Assembly (NCBI GenBank): GCA_024449915.1 | Contig: JAMZAV010004503.1 | Coordinates: forward strand, 1-64,000 | Length of the DNA: 64,000 nt | Source: Sweltsa coloradensis | Taxonomy: Eukaryota; Arthropoda; Insecta; Plecoptera; Chloroperlidae | Reading direction: 5' to 3' | Part shown: positions 39,291-52,280 of the stretch, piece by piece | Layout of the letters: each line of letters opens with the position of its first letter | Numbering within the stretch: the stretch's first letter is position 1 | Notes under the pieces: model-generated | What the model saw: the letters and a program-made list of their open reading frames with translations, nothing else | Told to the model about the DNA's origin: nothing | Database searches by the model: none | Program-made: the position numbers and the translations under genes

Positions 39291-41119
39291 CAGACGTTCA
39301 AAACGGCCACGTTCATTTGTACAGCCACAGATAGCGAATGCTGTCTCCTTACATCATTCGTACCTCCTTGGCTGTCAGTCAACCTAGTACACACACACAG
39401 AGGTGCAGGATGTAGGCCCAATATGGGAAGCGCAGCGCTGGAGTACGCGGTCTGGTGTGAACGTGTTGAACTACAGTTTAGTTGATCAGAATTCGTAGCA
39501 TGCCGCGCCGCCCAGCTTATGCCACACTTTGCCATTTGTTATGCGTATTATTTCGCTGTTTCGACTTCATAATTATACGTTCGCATAGTGTATGTTTCTT
39601 GTGGATAATACCATAATTAACGGTCAATAGGCGAAATTTTGTAATAGTGCAGTATTTCCGAAATGCAAGCTATATTGTTTTTCTACGAAAGTTATTGTCT
39701 TGAAGGCCTACACACTCGACATTTTTTTAAAGGGCAATTGAAAGATTACAGACATACCTTTTGAAAGCAATCAAAGACATATTGTGGATATCAACTCCCT
39801 GGTCAACAACAGTGTTATATGTATACTGTGATCGGTTTAAGACAAGGAAATTTGTGAACATTTATTTGGCTTCGAGGAACCATAAATACATCATGACTAC
39901 GGGTGAACTTGCCTGGTATTATCAAGTAATAGATTACAGTCATAGTAATTATTGTGAATAATTTTGAACAAAAAATTGAGATCGGTATATAGTGTCGCCT
40001 GGTTTTAAGACTAGGCAACTTTATGTCCATGCAAAACTTGTAGTAATCAGATCTGTGGTAGGATATATAAGATGCTGCACAGATAACACGCCATTGGAAT
40101 TGGTCACGTGAAATAACTTAGGGTTCCAAATATCAGTCGCGTAGTGCACTTGGGGCCTGACTAACGACACAAACATTCGTCTAAGGGTTGCTGGTTGAAC
40201 TCTCTCATGCAGTTGCTTTTGATGAAACCAAGAAGTTTGAATGCTTTAGGCACAATATGCATTCAATCCTGTAATGTAGTGGTGATGTATTTAAAAAATT
40301 CATAACTAAAATTTGAAAACACTATAATTGGCATATTTCTCACTAAATAAATTTGTATCAGCGGTGTTGTTTTAATCTATTTCATTCGTCAATTTTGTGG
40401 AAAAGAGCTATTAACATTGGAAAATTCTATATCCCTGGTAATGCACTTGCCAATTTTGTTGCTAATTTATTTTTATTTTGACGGTTTTCTATAAATATTT
40501 GTGATACAAACGGGCTAACCTACAAATTTTGATATGCTGTGCGCATAAAATGGAAAATCAGGTTGTAAATATTTAAGCAACAAATGTAAAACGAGTTTGT
40601 GATGTCACTGTTGACCCTTCAAGAAATATGGTAGGCACACTATTTTTGTAGTCAATTGTTCGGTGAATATTTTTGCCATTTAGTAGTTTTGTCTACCTCC
40701 AGCCTTTTTGGATTTAAACTCAACAAACACAAACTCACGACACCGAGTGTGTGGCGAGTGCTTCAGGTTTAGATTTGTCAATATTCATATTTAAAAAAAA
40801 CACTAAATACTTACTATAAATTCTCTACTTGTTTGTTTTTATGTTATTACAAATAGTCCACGATCGCAATTCACCCGATTTTTCTCCATTGAATTATATT
40901 TGTTGTGCATTTGTTTTACTTTAGATTAGTAAGTAAGGTAATAGAAATAATTGTAAAAAATGTATCATATATAATTAATGGTTTTGGTGTGGGGATCATG
41001 CTTGAACTGGTTATGTGGCGGTTTTATGTATGGGTATAGTAATTATTTTGATAATTCTAATAGTAGTTTAATGTTAATTGTTTTCATATAAACTCTTAAT
41101 TATAATTATAATTTTACAG
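39291..41119 (+). other. Non-coding; presumed intron before class II exon F
   Basis: No gene supported; overlapping 66- and 71-codon frames at 39761-40030 have no domains. 40840-40920 (GTTATTACAAATAGTCCACG) is shared with 17490 and 61155. It ends with the acceptor AATTATAATTTTACAG at 41119. Confidence 0.4.
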
Positions 41120-41523
41120 ATGCTGAGCAGGAATGGCGCCCTGTTCCTGACAGCAAACCAGGCTCTGAAAGACATCAGTGTTCCGACTGTCCTTGTTCAT
41201 TCACACGTAAAGGTGATCTCACGTACCACCAGAAGCACGACTGTGGACGCAAAGAGCGTCACAAGTGTCTGAAGTGTAGCAAGACATTTGCGATGAAGAA
41301 ACAACTAAACCGTCACGTAAAATATGAATGCGTTGACAAACTACGAATCCAGTGTGAAGCTTGTGGCAAAACGTTTAGATTAATGTCATGCTTGTATCAA
41401 CACTCCAAACACGAGTGCGGGAAGGAGCCGCAGTTCCCGTGTCTAAAGTGTTCATATCGTGCCACACAAAAGTCTAATTTACGACGTCACAATAATCTTA
41501 TGCACAAACACGGAGAACTATAA
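41120..41523 (+). CDS. lola-like: Class II zinc-finger terminal exon F, intact (four fingers)
   Basis: The only fully intact zinc-finger exon. From acceptor TTTTACAG (41119) to TAA (41521-41523); the first two bases complete a codon begun in the previous exon (Asp if that base is G). It encodes 134 residues: linker DAEQEWRPVPD, then fingers at residues 21-42, 50-71, 79-100 and 108-129 (CSDC, CLKC, CEAC, CLKC), each with 12 residues before His. Fingers 1-3 close His-X4-Cys, finger 4 His-X4-His, and the end is MHKHGEL. Linkers GRKERHK and GKEPQFP are typical of lola-type proteins. The role would be sequence-specific DNA binding in the nucleus, fused by splicing to an upstream BTB domain not in this window. 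AATAAA overlaps the stop. Related copies: 17577 and 62414. Confidence 0.88.
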
Positions 41524-42300
41524 TAAAAATAACACCTTGTCAATTTTATGTATACTATTGGACCGTGTTCATCATTTTATTATATTTTGTGGTGTTCCAA
41601 ACTTTCACTGTTTTTTTGCGACATGATTGTGCTACAGATGTTGTGGACATTACAAGTAGCTAACTACAATTGTAGAGAAATTGCGTAATAGTATTTGCAT
41701 TATTCTGGCTTCAAATAATATAATTATGGAAATTCTCGCATAGTTCCCGTTGTCGCGGCCTTTCCCAATTTTCTGTATATATTGTCTTAATGTCATTCAC
41801 ACCTCCATGCACTTCTCGTCGTGCTAATTGCCCCAAGTCAATCACAGAAACTAAATTTGTCTAAACACAATTACTTTTGGAGAAGGAAAAAACTATTTAA
41901 AAACTTTTTAGTGGAAATACATCCTCGATATGAAGCTTTTATACTTTGAATCTCATTATGATGACTAATTATTTTGGTTCGTAATCAATGGCCTTGTATT
42001 TAATCTTTCACGATGTAAATCATTTTTTTAACATTATATTTATTTTTGGGGTGTATTTATGATTAACTAAATATTTAATCTCGTTTATTTATGTCTTACA
42101 TAATCACTTTTTGTATCATAGGAAAATCAAAACCTATGTTTAGGTAATAATAATATAATGTGATCAAAAGCATCCTGTGCCTACAGTAAAAATCTACGAG
42201 AACCTGATATCAGTCGAGATTCTTCTTCTGCCTTGTCAACTCTATAATTAACTTCATAATAGTGAACACAACAGTATCCTTTAAATTCAGAACTTCAGGG
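41524..42300 (+). other. 3' flank of exon F
   Basis: 41524-41850 aligns with the flanks at 17890, 18290 and 62884 (TTGTGGTGTTCCAAAC, GTAGCTAACTACA, TTCCCGTTGTCGCGGCC, CCAATTTTCTGTATAT). The rest is AT-rich with no supported feature. Confidence 0.45.
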
Positions 42301-45113
42301 GTACGTTCAGACTATCTCCTTTAACATTTCGTGAACGTTCTTAACCGCTCCATGGGATTATCCTGGAATCCAGGGAAAAACTGGATCATACCTGCAATTA
42401 CGGCATGAAGCCTGGGACTTGTCATTGAATGCAAAGGAGAAAGACTTGGGTGCAAACGTTTCATATAATAATATAGTAAATAGTTGTGATGTCAATTTAA
42501 AACATAGTACTTTACAAGTATATTTGGATTGAGGGTGCGACAACCGTTCGGTCTTAATGCGCCACTCTATCATATGGGGGAAAATACAATGCTGGAAACC
42601 GAATAATCCACGAGAAGGGATATGAAAGAAGGGTTCTCACGTCGTGGTCGTCATCGTCTTTGGCAGACATAGCTGGGTCTGTTGCGGTGCCTGGAAAAGG
42701 ATCCGCATTTTCTTGTAACATTGATCATATGCAAACGGATTGTCGTATGCAGGAATTTTGTAGTTAAATTAACATTGTCGATGTGTCATAATGGCTATTC
42801 AAAATCGATTTTAATTTCTGGAAACATGTCAATGGTGCAATGCTTGCTTCTCTCCAGGTCAACTAACTATTCATTTTTGGAATTTATACAATTTTGAAAC
42901 GAATGACCGAGGGCTGTTGAAGAGGACTCAATCCCTTGCAATTTCTCAAAATTATTGAAATGCGTCGTCCAAATTAATATTATGATTGGGATGCAAATTA
43001 TTTTATTTAAATTATAAAAAATCCTCAACTCAATTGCTGAAGACTACGTTCCAGTTTTGCGTCGGATTGAAGCTCTTATTCTTCACTTTTATCTCTCGTT
43101 ATCATAATCTTCGTACACCTCTTCGATGGCGTTTCATTGCTGCTGGTTCATTGCTGGTTTGAAAACTCAGTTAGGTTCTTGATACCACTGCTGTTTGATG
43201 TGTGTTTGCTGTTGTCACATGGTGTGATTTCCAGATTTAAGTTTCGTCAAGTCTTGTGGCGCTAGTGACATGAGACGAGTTGTCCATTTACATCCATCCT
43301 CATCTCAATGACGTGATGCACTTGGATATTAGTTCTTATAGAATGTTGCCGACCTGCTGCTGATGTGGGGGCTCATCTCTAACCTAAGCCCTTATGAGGG
43401 TTTCCCACAAAGATAGAGAGCTGATGTGAACAATAAAATGTCTTCTGCTATGGCTATTAGTTCTGGCATAGCATCAGATCGGTTTAAATATCCACTTGCA
43501 GCTAAATAAATGTGAAAATTGCTATTCTGTGTCTGAAAGGCATTGCAACCTCCAAGGAAATGGCAGAACTTTGTGGTTGTTTTGTTTTTTTTTTAAGAAA
43601 GAGTTTTAATCCTATGTGCTTAATTATTTGAGTTATATGTGTGACTTGACCTTTGTCTGATAGTGGCAATAGGAATTTGTATTAAAACATGTGGCATGGA
43701 CGAATAGTTTGTGGGGCGTTCTCCTGCGTCGAATTTTAAAGATTTTCTGCTACACAATTACTTCGTGTTTCCTCTACTCCAAGGCACGAACATATGCAAG
43801 TTTGTGCCTGTGAGTGCGATAAGTAGTACACAAGGATCTCTTTGGCTAAACGATCCAGATTACCTCCAACATTTTGTGTAATCCAGGGATGTGGTTACAA
43901 TGAGTCTGTCTGCGTCCGAACAGGCTTCAATCATTTGAACACCAGCAGTAAGTAGCTGATGAGACCGACGACTGATTAGGCTACTCTTATTGCGTGGACT
44001 CGTCAGAAACATGTTTCAAACAGTGACAAGTTGGAGATTTTCTTCAACGAGTACATTGATTAAATGTCTGTAGTAGTATAGCTGCTCGAAGAGCCAGTTG
44101 CATTTAGTCCATATCTTTGACTGCTGTATGACATGTTAGTCAGCACATGTTTCCATACGTTCTGTGCTTAGCCAAGGTACTTGACTAGGAAAGTCAATAT
44201 CGTAATAATTATTTTCTCTATGGGATCGGTGTGTCATTTATATTCTTCAGTTGAGAGAAACGGACATGAGAGTAGATGTGAAGCCTGCTCGCATGAAAGT
44301 GCCATCACACACAAAGCTGATGGTGACTCACTCTGCTCAAGGTCAGGTCATGGCTTGTGTTGAAGGATAACAGTCGCTTTGAAATAGTCTGATTCTCATA
44401 TCCTTTTCTTACTGTACTGCGCTTCTACAATTCGACAATCTTCACTTGTAAAGTCATCGTTCCTGTCATACACCACTTTTCGTTCAAAATTGTGCGCTAT
44501 CCCAGAAAAAGAAGACTTTCTTTACAGTAGATTTTCAATGTAACACTCAACGTTCAAATCGAAATTCACTTGTGACCACTTCGTCGAGAGTTTCACTTTC
44601 AATCTTCAGACTCTCGCACCAGTTCCAAGCGCAGCACAACAAAACCTGTGGCTAGATCTGGGTTCTCCTGGCATCCATTACAATCGTTGTGCCAGGCATA
44701 GTGGAGTGAAGTAGTGAACACCCGTATTATTTCGGTCAAGTATTGTTTGGTATGATGTGAGTCATGAAACTTCAAGGACTGTTTGCTTTTAGTCTGTTTA
44801 TGTACGAAGAGTTCCGGATCTTAATAACATGTTTTGTGTCCATGTTTATGTTCGGTGTTACTAAGACTTTCATGACTCGTTCAACCTATCGTGATTTTTG
44901 TTCCTTTGGAGTTACGTTTTTAGCTGATACTATTTCACACGTTAATTTTTTTCCAGTTGCGAGTGTGGATAATAACAATAAATATTAATTTATGATATAT
45001 TGTGATTAATCTTGAAAACCTGTATTAATAATATCGGTGCAGTGAAACAGTATTTTGTCTGTCTAGAGAAACGTCTCCATTACCCTGCTTATGACATGCT
45101 GTGTGCTACATTT
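42301..45113. other. Long non-coding stretch, nothing recognised
   Basis: 2.8 kb with no convincing open frame; the 71-codon frame at 42682 and the 74-codon frame at 44764-44988 have no domain. 44960-45110 is module flank (GATAATAACAATAAATATT, TGTCTAGAGAAACGTCTCC, TTACCCTGCTTATGACATG), matching 26330-26455 and 17200-17260. Confidence 0.3.
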
Positions 45114-45463
45114 TGCAATGCCACCGAGAGCCGTTGCAACAATGAGGTGGAAGGAGAAGTGATTACTCAATAAAGAGATAGATAATATACAATATTTACA
45201 ACACGGTTTAATTACACATTAAGACACACAACATATCAAATACCGTACGCTGCCTTACAAGGTCTGGATCCGACCTAAGCAAGCGCACCTTACCGCCTGA
45301 ACTTCACACACTTGGCCCAACGCCTCCCAGTAGCGTCCCCAAGCTAAACTCACCCTCATCAGAATACGCCCCCTACCACATGGACTATCTGGTCATGTGG
45401 CAATCGGCAACTCTGACCACCCGCAACGCATCCCAGACACCCATATGTTTGGGGTGCATTGCA
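45114..45463 (-). repeat. Left LTR (3' LTR), 350 bp, clean copy
   Basis: Begins TGCAATG and ends CATTGCA, a 7-bp inverted repeat. The sequence to the left (GTGCTACATTT) is module flank, whose uninterrupted form is at 26450. Confidence 0.75.
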
Positions 45464-46429
45464 TGACCCCCCCCTAAAGACAGGTGAACAACACAAAAAG
45501 ACAATAACAATAAAGGAGACAACAATATATGTACAAGTACACTAAATGAAAAGCCCCATCGTCTTTGGTAAGATTGGGAAATCAGTGGCTTACGTTATAT
45601 ATAGTTCAATGGTCTATACCATAATCATACACTTTATATTACAACAATGTTCAATGAATATGTACCGAGGTACCCATGCAACCACAAGGAAACACCAATC
45701 CATCGACATTGCAACATAGTATAGGTACTCACAGGTTTAACATACATAATATATACATACACTGGTCATCATAGGACCACATCACTCTAAGAAAACACAA
45801 ATCAAATGACACATCTGGATACATCAATTATATGTGTTTACTCCCACACATTACCGTCACGCCCGGTCTTTACACAAATATAACAAACTAAATTTCCAGG
45901 CAAAACTTTAAGAGCTAACACAGTAGGCCTATAATAGTATACACAAAGGGTGATCAACATTGTACTGTTCGATGTGTCCTGTAGCTTTATGTAAACGTTA
46001 TCACTGGTTGCACCAATATTGTCCTCCTTCACTACTTTGCACTCTTATTACGTCATCCTTTTTATCACCATTTATTTACACTTAATAATCCATTTTACCA
46101 CCATTATGATATTTATTTACACTTACATTATTTATTTATTTACACTACTGACGTCAGTGATAGCTACGTTAATCAGATGATGACGGGTTGGGTACGGTCG
46201 TAGTCGATCGTAAATTGTACTTATGCGCTGATGGAGCCCGTGGTATGGGTGATAGGTTTCTATTTGTGCAACCCCGTCCTTACGTAAGTGTTGCTTGTGT
46301 GAGTTGTAGGGTCGGCGGACACACTAGCCCATTCAGGTTGTGTAAGAAAAGGTGTGAGTTTATCAACATTGTTTGTTCCTATGCGTTTCCCCGAAACAGG
46401 GTCTACTATTTCATACACATTTTTTTGTT
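45464..46429 (-). other. Readable part of the LTR element interior
   Basis: Ordinary AT-rich sequence with a polypurine tract at the left border. The minus-strand 64-codon frame at 45838-46032 has no domain. No gag, protease or polymerase motif found. Confidence 0.4.
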
Positions 46430-46533
46430 GAAAAAAAAACCCCCCCCCCCCTTTTTTCCCCCCCCAAAAAAGGGAAACCCCCCCCCCAAAAACCCCCCCC
46501 TTTTTTTTTGGGGCCCCCCCCCCCCCCCCAAAA

Positions 46534-46577
<44 letters not shown>

Positions 46578-48210
46578 TTTTTTGGGGGGGGGAAAAAACC
46601 CCCAAAAAAAATTTAAAAAACCCCTTTTTTTCCCCGGGTTTTAAAACCCCCCCCCCCGGAAAAAAAACAGGAAAAAAAAAAAAAATTTTTTTAAAAAAAA
46701 CCTAAGAAAAAAAAAAAAAAACCAAAAAAAAAAATTCCAAAAATTTTTTTTCCCCCCCTTTAAAAAAAATTTTTCCCAAAAAAAAATTTCCAAAAAACCT
46801 TTAAAAGAACAAAAGGGGAAAAAAACCCCCGGGGGGTTTTACTTTTTTTTCCCCTTGGGGGAAAATTTTCCCCCCAACCCCCCTTTTTTCTTTTTTTTTT
46901 CCCTTTTTTTTAAAATTTTTTAAAAAATTTTTTTAAAATTTTTTTTTAAAAAAAAAACCCCTTTGGATTTTGGGAAAAAAAGGGGGGGGGGGGAAAAGTT
47001 TTAAAGGGAAGGGGGGGGGGTTGGTTTTTTGGGGGGGCCCCCCCCTTTTCGGGGGGTTTTTTGGGTGGGGGGTTGGCCCCTTTTAAAAAGGGGGGAAAGG
47101 AAAAGGGGTTGGAAAAAATTTTTCCCAAAGGGTTTAAAAAAAATTTTTTTTTTTTAAAAATTTTTTTTAAACCCCCCCACCCCCCCCCTTTTCCCAATTT
47201 TCCACCCCCCCGGGGCCCTTTTTAAAAAAACCTTTTTTTAACCCGCCCCCCCCCCCCGGGGGGCCCCTGGGGCCCCCTGGGGGGGGGCCCCTTTTCCCAA
47301 AGGGGAAATTTCAAAAAAAGGGGGGGGGTTTGGGACCCCCCCCCAAAAAAAATTTTCCCCCCAAAAAACCCCCGGGGGGGGTTTTTTCCCCTTTTTTAAA
47401 AAAACCCCCCAAAAGGAATCCCCCCCCCGAAAAAATTTTTTTTGGATTTTTAATTTTTTTTTTTTTTTCTTTTTCCCGGAAAATTTTTGGGAAAACCCCT
47501 TTTGGGGCCCCCCCTTTTTTTTTTTTTAAAAAAAAGGGTTTAATTTTCGAAAAAAACCCCCCCCTTTCCCCCCTTTTGGGCCATTTTAAAAATTTAAAAC
47601 CCAAAAAAAAAAAAAAAATTTTTAAAAATTTTGGAGGGGAAGGGCCCCCAAAAAAAAAATTTGGGTTTTGGGCCCCGGGTTTTTTCCCCCGGGGGTTTTT
47701 TTTTTTTTAAAAATTTTTTTTGGCCCCAAAACCCCCCCCCCCCGGAACCCCCCCCCCAAAATTTTCCCTTCCCTTTTTTTTTCGTTTTTGGGGGGAAATC
47801 CCCTTTATTTTTTTTCCCCCCGGGTTTTTTTTTGGGGGTTTTTTAACCCCTTTTTTTCCCCCTTTTTTTGGAAAGGTTTGGGGAAAAATTTGGGCCCCCC
47901 CCCTCCCCTCCCCCTTTTTTAAAGGGGGGGGGGGGGGCCCCTAATTTCCCCCAAAACCCCCCCAAAAAAAAACCCCCCCGGCCCCTTTCCCCCGGGGGGG
48001 GGGTTAAAACCCCCTTTTTTTTCCCCCCCCCCCCCCCCCCCTTTTAAACCTCAAAATTTTTTTTTCCCCCGGGCCCCCCGGGCCCCTGGGGGGGGTTTGG
48101 GGGTATTCCCCCCCGGGGGGGCCCCGGGCCAAAACCTTCCCCCTTTCCCCCCCCCCCCCCCCCTTTTTGGGGGCCATTTTCCCCTTTGAAAAAATTGGGG
48201 GGGAAAAAAA

Positions 48211-48247
<37 letters not shown>

Positions 48248-48586
48248 CCCCAAAACCCCCCCCCTTTTGGGGGGAAAAAAAAAAAAAAAAAAATTTTCCC
48301 CCCCAAAAAATTTAAGGCCCCCCCCCCCCCCCCCAAAAAAACCAAAAAAAAAAAAGGGGGGTTTTTTGGGGGGCCCCCTTTTTTCCGCCCCCCCAAACCC
48401 CCCCCTTTTTAAAGGGGGGGGGGGCCCCCAATTTTTAAAACCCCCCCCGGGGGAAAAAAAATTTTTTTTTTTAAAGGGGCCTTTTTTTTTTTCCCCTTTT
48501 GGGCCCCCCTTTGGTTTTTTAAGGGGCCCCTTTTTGGGGTTTTTTTTGGGGTTGGGGTTTTGGGGCCCCCCCCCCGGGGGGGAAGG

Positions 48587-48617
<31 letters not shown>

Positions 48618-48640
48618 AAATTTTAAAAAAGCACCCTCAA
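46430..48640. other. Homopolymer-run artefact
   Basis: About 2.2 kb made almost only of runs of 3-20 identical bases (A, C, G or T blocks). Real genomes do not look like this. The many open frames here, of Phe, Pro, Gly and Lys runs, are meaningless. A raw or failed consensus is the likely cause. Nothing can be annotated within it. Confidence 0.9.
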
Positions 48641-51212
48641 TACCCCTTTTCCTCAACCCCGATTGAAAAGGGATGGCTAGCCCCCTTTTAGACCAAAAAG
48701 GGATGCGTTTAAAACCTTCGGGGACCCCTCTCTTTTCCCCCATTTAAAAGGCTGGTTTTTGGTTTTTGATAGAAAGGGGGCCAATCCTATCCCGGTAATA
48801 CCCCTGCGAAAAAATCGAAAAATAGTCAAAAAATTTTGCCTTAAACCCAAATTGGGGAAAAAACAATCGATGCGAGGCAGTTATGGGGGTTTTAAAAACC
48901 CCCGTCCTTTGATTAAGCGGCCTTAAAAACTAGCACCATTTTTTTACCCACCCGTCTTTTTAGCTACCAAAAAACCGGACAGCTAAAAACCACTGACTCG
49001 TGCAAGGGATCGGGCTATGTATCCGCGATAAAAACCCTCAAAAAGGAAAGGGGGCGTTAAAAACTTCGGTTTCGAAGCGTTCATGGGGCCCGCGACCCCA
49101 CGCACGGGTTTTGGGAAACCCCTGTGTCCATTCGATGGGAAAAATAAGGGTCTGTTTTACCTGGCCTCTCAGTTTAAAAAACCGGGTTCCCCAGAACCCA
49201 TCATGTTTGGGAAGCCTTTCCTTCTAGTGGGAGAGAAATTTTACTCCTTTCACAACCCTGCTTATTTAGGTTTATATACCTTTCACCCTGCTACTGTCGG
49301 GGGCGTTTTTTACGGTAGCACTAACCCGGTGCGTGAAAACTCCTCCCTTTCTTATCAAAAAAAAGCTTTTCAAACGGGGGCAACGGGCCTGCGGCGCTAC
49401 CCCTCGGGTTTCCCTCCCCCCCGCCCCGGTTTAATTTAGATGTTAGCCGCAGTGATAAAAATCCCTCCCTAGAATAAAGGGTCTACATAAAGCAGGAATT
49501 TAAAAACCCGGTCAAACCTCTGATTAAACCCCCCCTCCACCCTTTCATTTAGAGTGACTTTAAACCCCTACACCGCACCGCCCCCAAGCTAGCTGCAATG
49601 GGGCGCGTTTCCCCCCCTTGGGCCCCCCATTTCCCCTTTTGTAATACTTTCTTTTAAAAACATTTATCAACCTCCCAAATGTTTACAGATGAAAAACCCG
49701 TGTCTAAGAGCGCAAAAACTTTACTCCGGGGGATCTGTAAATGTCAACAGTGGCTCATTTTTTGCCCCTTGTAATTCGCTCAAAGCTTCTGTAAAAACAA
49801 ATTTCCTTTGAGGGGTTGAGGTTTTTTCCTGTAGGAGGAAACTTACCAAAGGGCTTGTCAGCGTTAGACCATCATGTAGGGGAGATGGTTTCCCCCACTG
49901 AAAAATTTCCCTTGGGCTGTTTTTTCCCCCCTCTGGTTTTATCCGGACAGTTCCCCTTGAAATGGAAAATTTTCTTTCCCCCAATTTCCAGCCCCTCTAC
50001 TCGCCTGCTAGCCTCCCCTGGGCCCTCCCCCTCCGCGGGCCTCCCCTCCTACACCCAAATAAATACTGGGCCCCCACTGCCAAGGGATAGTCCCCTACCC
50101 GGAGTCGAACCCTCTAATAAGCTCCCCAAACAGGGACATGGCTGTAAATTAATGGGGGGCTAGTGCCGTTTTGGGCAAAGGGTTCGATAGCGCTTGGTGC
50201 CACAACAAAGTGCGGGCAGTACTTGCCCCGGGCCGGGGAAAATCACCTCCTCCCGCGGTTTGCGTGTTGGTAGGTCCGGCGTCCCCCTGGGCCCGGTTTG
50301 GCTCCCCGGACAGCCGGGTGGGGGGGGGACGATAGAGGGGTCTTTTCGCACGCCCCGCCCCGAAGCTTGGTCCCGCTGCAGCCCAAATTCCCGCCCAAGG
50401 GGGGGGGAAATCTCTTCCGGTCACCAGTCGACGAAACTCCGGGGGCAAATTGTTGTATAGCCCCCCGCAAACCCTTTTCGGGCCCCGCTGACGTCACGCC
50501 CATCTGTGTATAATACCCCCCGATTGGGCCCGGATGTACCCCGGGATTTTTTCTCGTTTCCCGGGTGCTGCGTCCTCGCCTCTACTCCCGTTTTTGCGCC
50601 GCCCCATAGTTTGGGCAAGGCCCCCGTACTCCCTCTTCCGCGCCGTCCCCGAAAAACCCGGTTTCCCGTCGACGAAACCCCCATTGAACTCCCACCCCGC
50701 GTAAAGCCCTTTCGCCTTTTTGGGGCCACAGGACGACGCGCGCCAGAAATACAGCTCACTCAAACTTTCTGGGGGTGCCGAAACGCCCCCAAATCCCCCC
50801 GAAATTGCGTCGGGGTTTTAGTGTCATGGTACCCCCAGAAAGTGGGGGGACCGAAACTTTTTGTTGGGGTCCCAAACCAGGCCCCTCTGTATCTCGCACA
50901 GAGGCTGGTGTGGAAAAGGGGTTCCCCCCGTCCCCCGGGGAAAGGCCAGCCTCTCTCTCCAAACCCTTTTCCGCAAAAATGGCTGGGGCCGCCCGGGGTT
51001 TGTCCACTGGGCAATTGCAAAAAAGTTTCCCGCAATAACTGCGGCCCGGGACGCCCAAGGGGCCGGGCCCTCACTTTTACTGGGGGGGGGGGGTTTTGGG
51101 TTAAACCTCCCCCACCTTTAATTCATATTAAAACGCACTCGATATACACAGTTCAAAAAAAATCAAACACAAGCGGGGCAAAAAAAAAACAAAACCGGGA
51201 CGGGGCCCCACG
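48641..51212. other. Degraded GC-rich sequence, probably corrupted retrotransposon interior
   Basis: Less extreme than the preceding block but still with inflated runs (CCCC, GGGG, TTTT) every few bases. Several open frames exceed 80 codons on both strands (for example 50506-51276, 256 codons), but they overlap one another in up to five frames and match no family that I know. High GC with inflated runs keeps stop codons rare. I assign no gene. Confidence 0.6.
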
Positions 51213-51583
51213 TGCAATTTCCCCCCCGAGGGGCCGTTGCAACAATAGGTGGAAGGAGAAAATGATTACTCAATAAAGAGTGATAATTACAAAAATTTAC
51301 AAAACGGTTTTTAATTTTCCATTAAGAACACAACATATCAAATAAACCCTTTCGCTGCCTTTCAAGGTCTGGGTCCCCACCCAAGCAAGCGCACCTTTCC
51401 GCCTGACTTTACACACCCTTTTGGGCCCCAAAAGCCTCCCCGTAAACGTCCCCCCAAACTAAACTCACCCCGTCAGAATAACCCCCCCCTACCACAGGGG
51501 TATCTGGTCATGTGGCAATCGGCAAAAATCTGCCAACCCCCAACGCATCCCCGACACCCATATGTTTTGGGGGGCATTGCCCA
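51213..51583 (-). repeat. Right LTR (5' LTR), corrupted copy
   Basis: Aligns to 45114-45463, but single bases are often replaced by copies of a neighbour: GGATCCGACC becomes GGGTCCCCACC and CGCCTCCCAG becomes AGCCTCCCCG. This shows what kind of error affects the surrounding block. CATTGCCCA replaces CATTGCA at the end. Confidence 0.7.
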
Positions 51584-52280
51584 AATTTTTTTGAAATACT
51601 CCATTTCAGTATTTATTTTTTAAATTATTTTATGTTTCCCATCAAAGGATTATTTTAAACCCAAAGGATAAAATTTATCTTTTTCTTTTAACCCTGAACT
51701 GTGTCATATTTATCTTTTGTTGAAAAAATTTTTTTTGTAGTGAAAATCATTTTTTATTTAAAGTTGTTTAAAAAATCTGCAACGTCTACCTCTAACGGGG
51801 GGTTTCTGTTTCACTTGATTCATATATCTCCAAAAGGGTTTTTGCAACAGCTTTGGGTTAAATTTCATCAACCTCTAATGGGCCCGATGCTGAAATTTCA
51901 AAGTTTTTTAAAAATTTTTATTTCAGAAATACCCGTTTTTTGAAAAAAATCAAAAGTACTTTAAGGTGCACATACCCTAAAATTTCCCGTTAGGTTAGGT
52001 TTGTTTTTTTGGTGCCCCAAAAGGGTCCAAATTGGGATCGTCGCTATGCGATGCAAATAAGTTTTATTTGCGAAAAATTTTAAATTGATTCGGGTTTTAC
52101 TTTGTAAAATAAACACACGGAGTCTGCACTTGTGTCACTGACTGTAAATTTCTACAATAATCACAATTAATCGTAGGACTCAGCTGATGGTCCTTACTGA
52201 ATTAACCATACCAATACCATTTGGAAACTTAACTATTTACTTTATTAGATGTATTTATTTATTTATTTATTTAGCAATTC
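51584..52280. other. Non-coding, quality recovering
   Basis: Inflated runs persist to about 52030, after which the sequence is normal. A plus-strand 80-codon frame at 51701 has no domain. No other feature, apart from an ATTTATTTATTT simple repeat at 52250-52272. Confidence 0.4.

Larger units (their letters stand above)
45114..51583 (-). mobile_element. LTR retrotransposon with damaged interior
   Basis: Direct repeats at 45114-45463 and 51213-51583 share TGCAAT at the start, CATTGC at the end, and long matches between (ATTACTCAATAAAGAG, CACAACATATCAAATA, AAGCAAGCGCACCTT, TATCTGGTCATGTGGCAATC, ACACCCATATGTTT). Next to the left LTR, CCCCCCCCTAAAG reads on the minus strand as a polypurine tract, so the element is in minus orientation. 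Its primer site would be TGGGGCCCCGTCCC beside the right LTR, as far as that text can be trusted. No gag or pol can be recognised, because 46430-51212 is badly corrupted. Confidence 0.65.

Noticed and set aside
42301..45113. Possible host gene in the 2.8-kb stretch after exon F
   Set aside because: All open frames are short, overlapping and without family motifs; no paired splice signals stand out.
46188..48743. Many overlapping open frames rich in Pro, Gly, Phe and Lys
   Set aside because: They come from homopolymer-run text with runs of all four bases on both strands. This is a sequence artefact, not coding.
49000..51276. Open frames up to 256 codons in up to five overlapping frames
   Set aside because: GC-rich corrupted sequence with inflated runs keeps stops rare. 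No family motif is recognisable in any frame.
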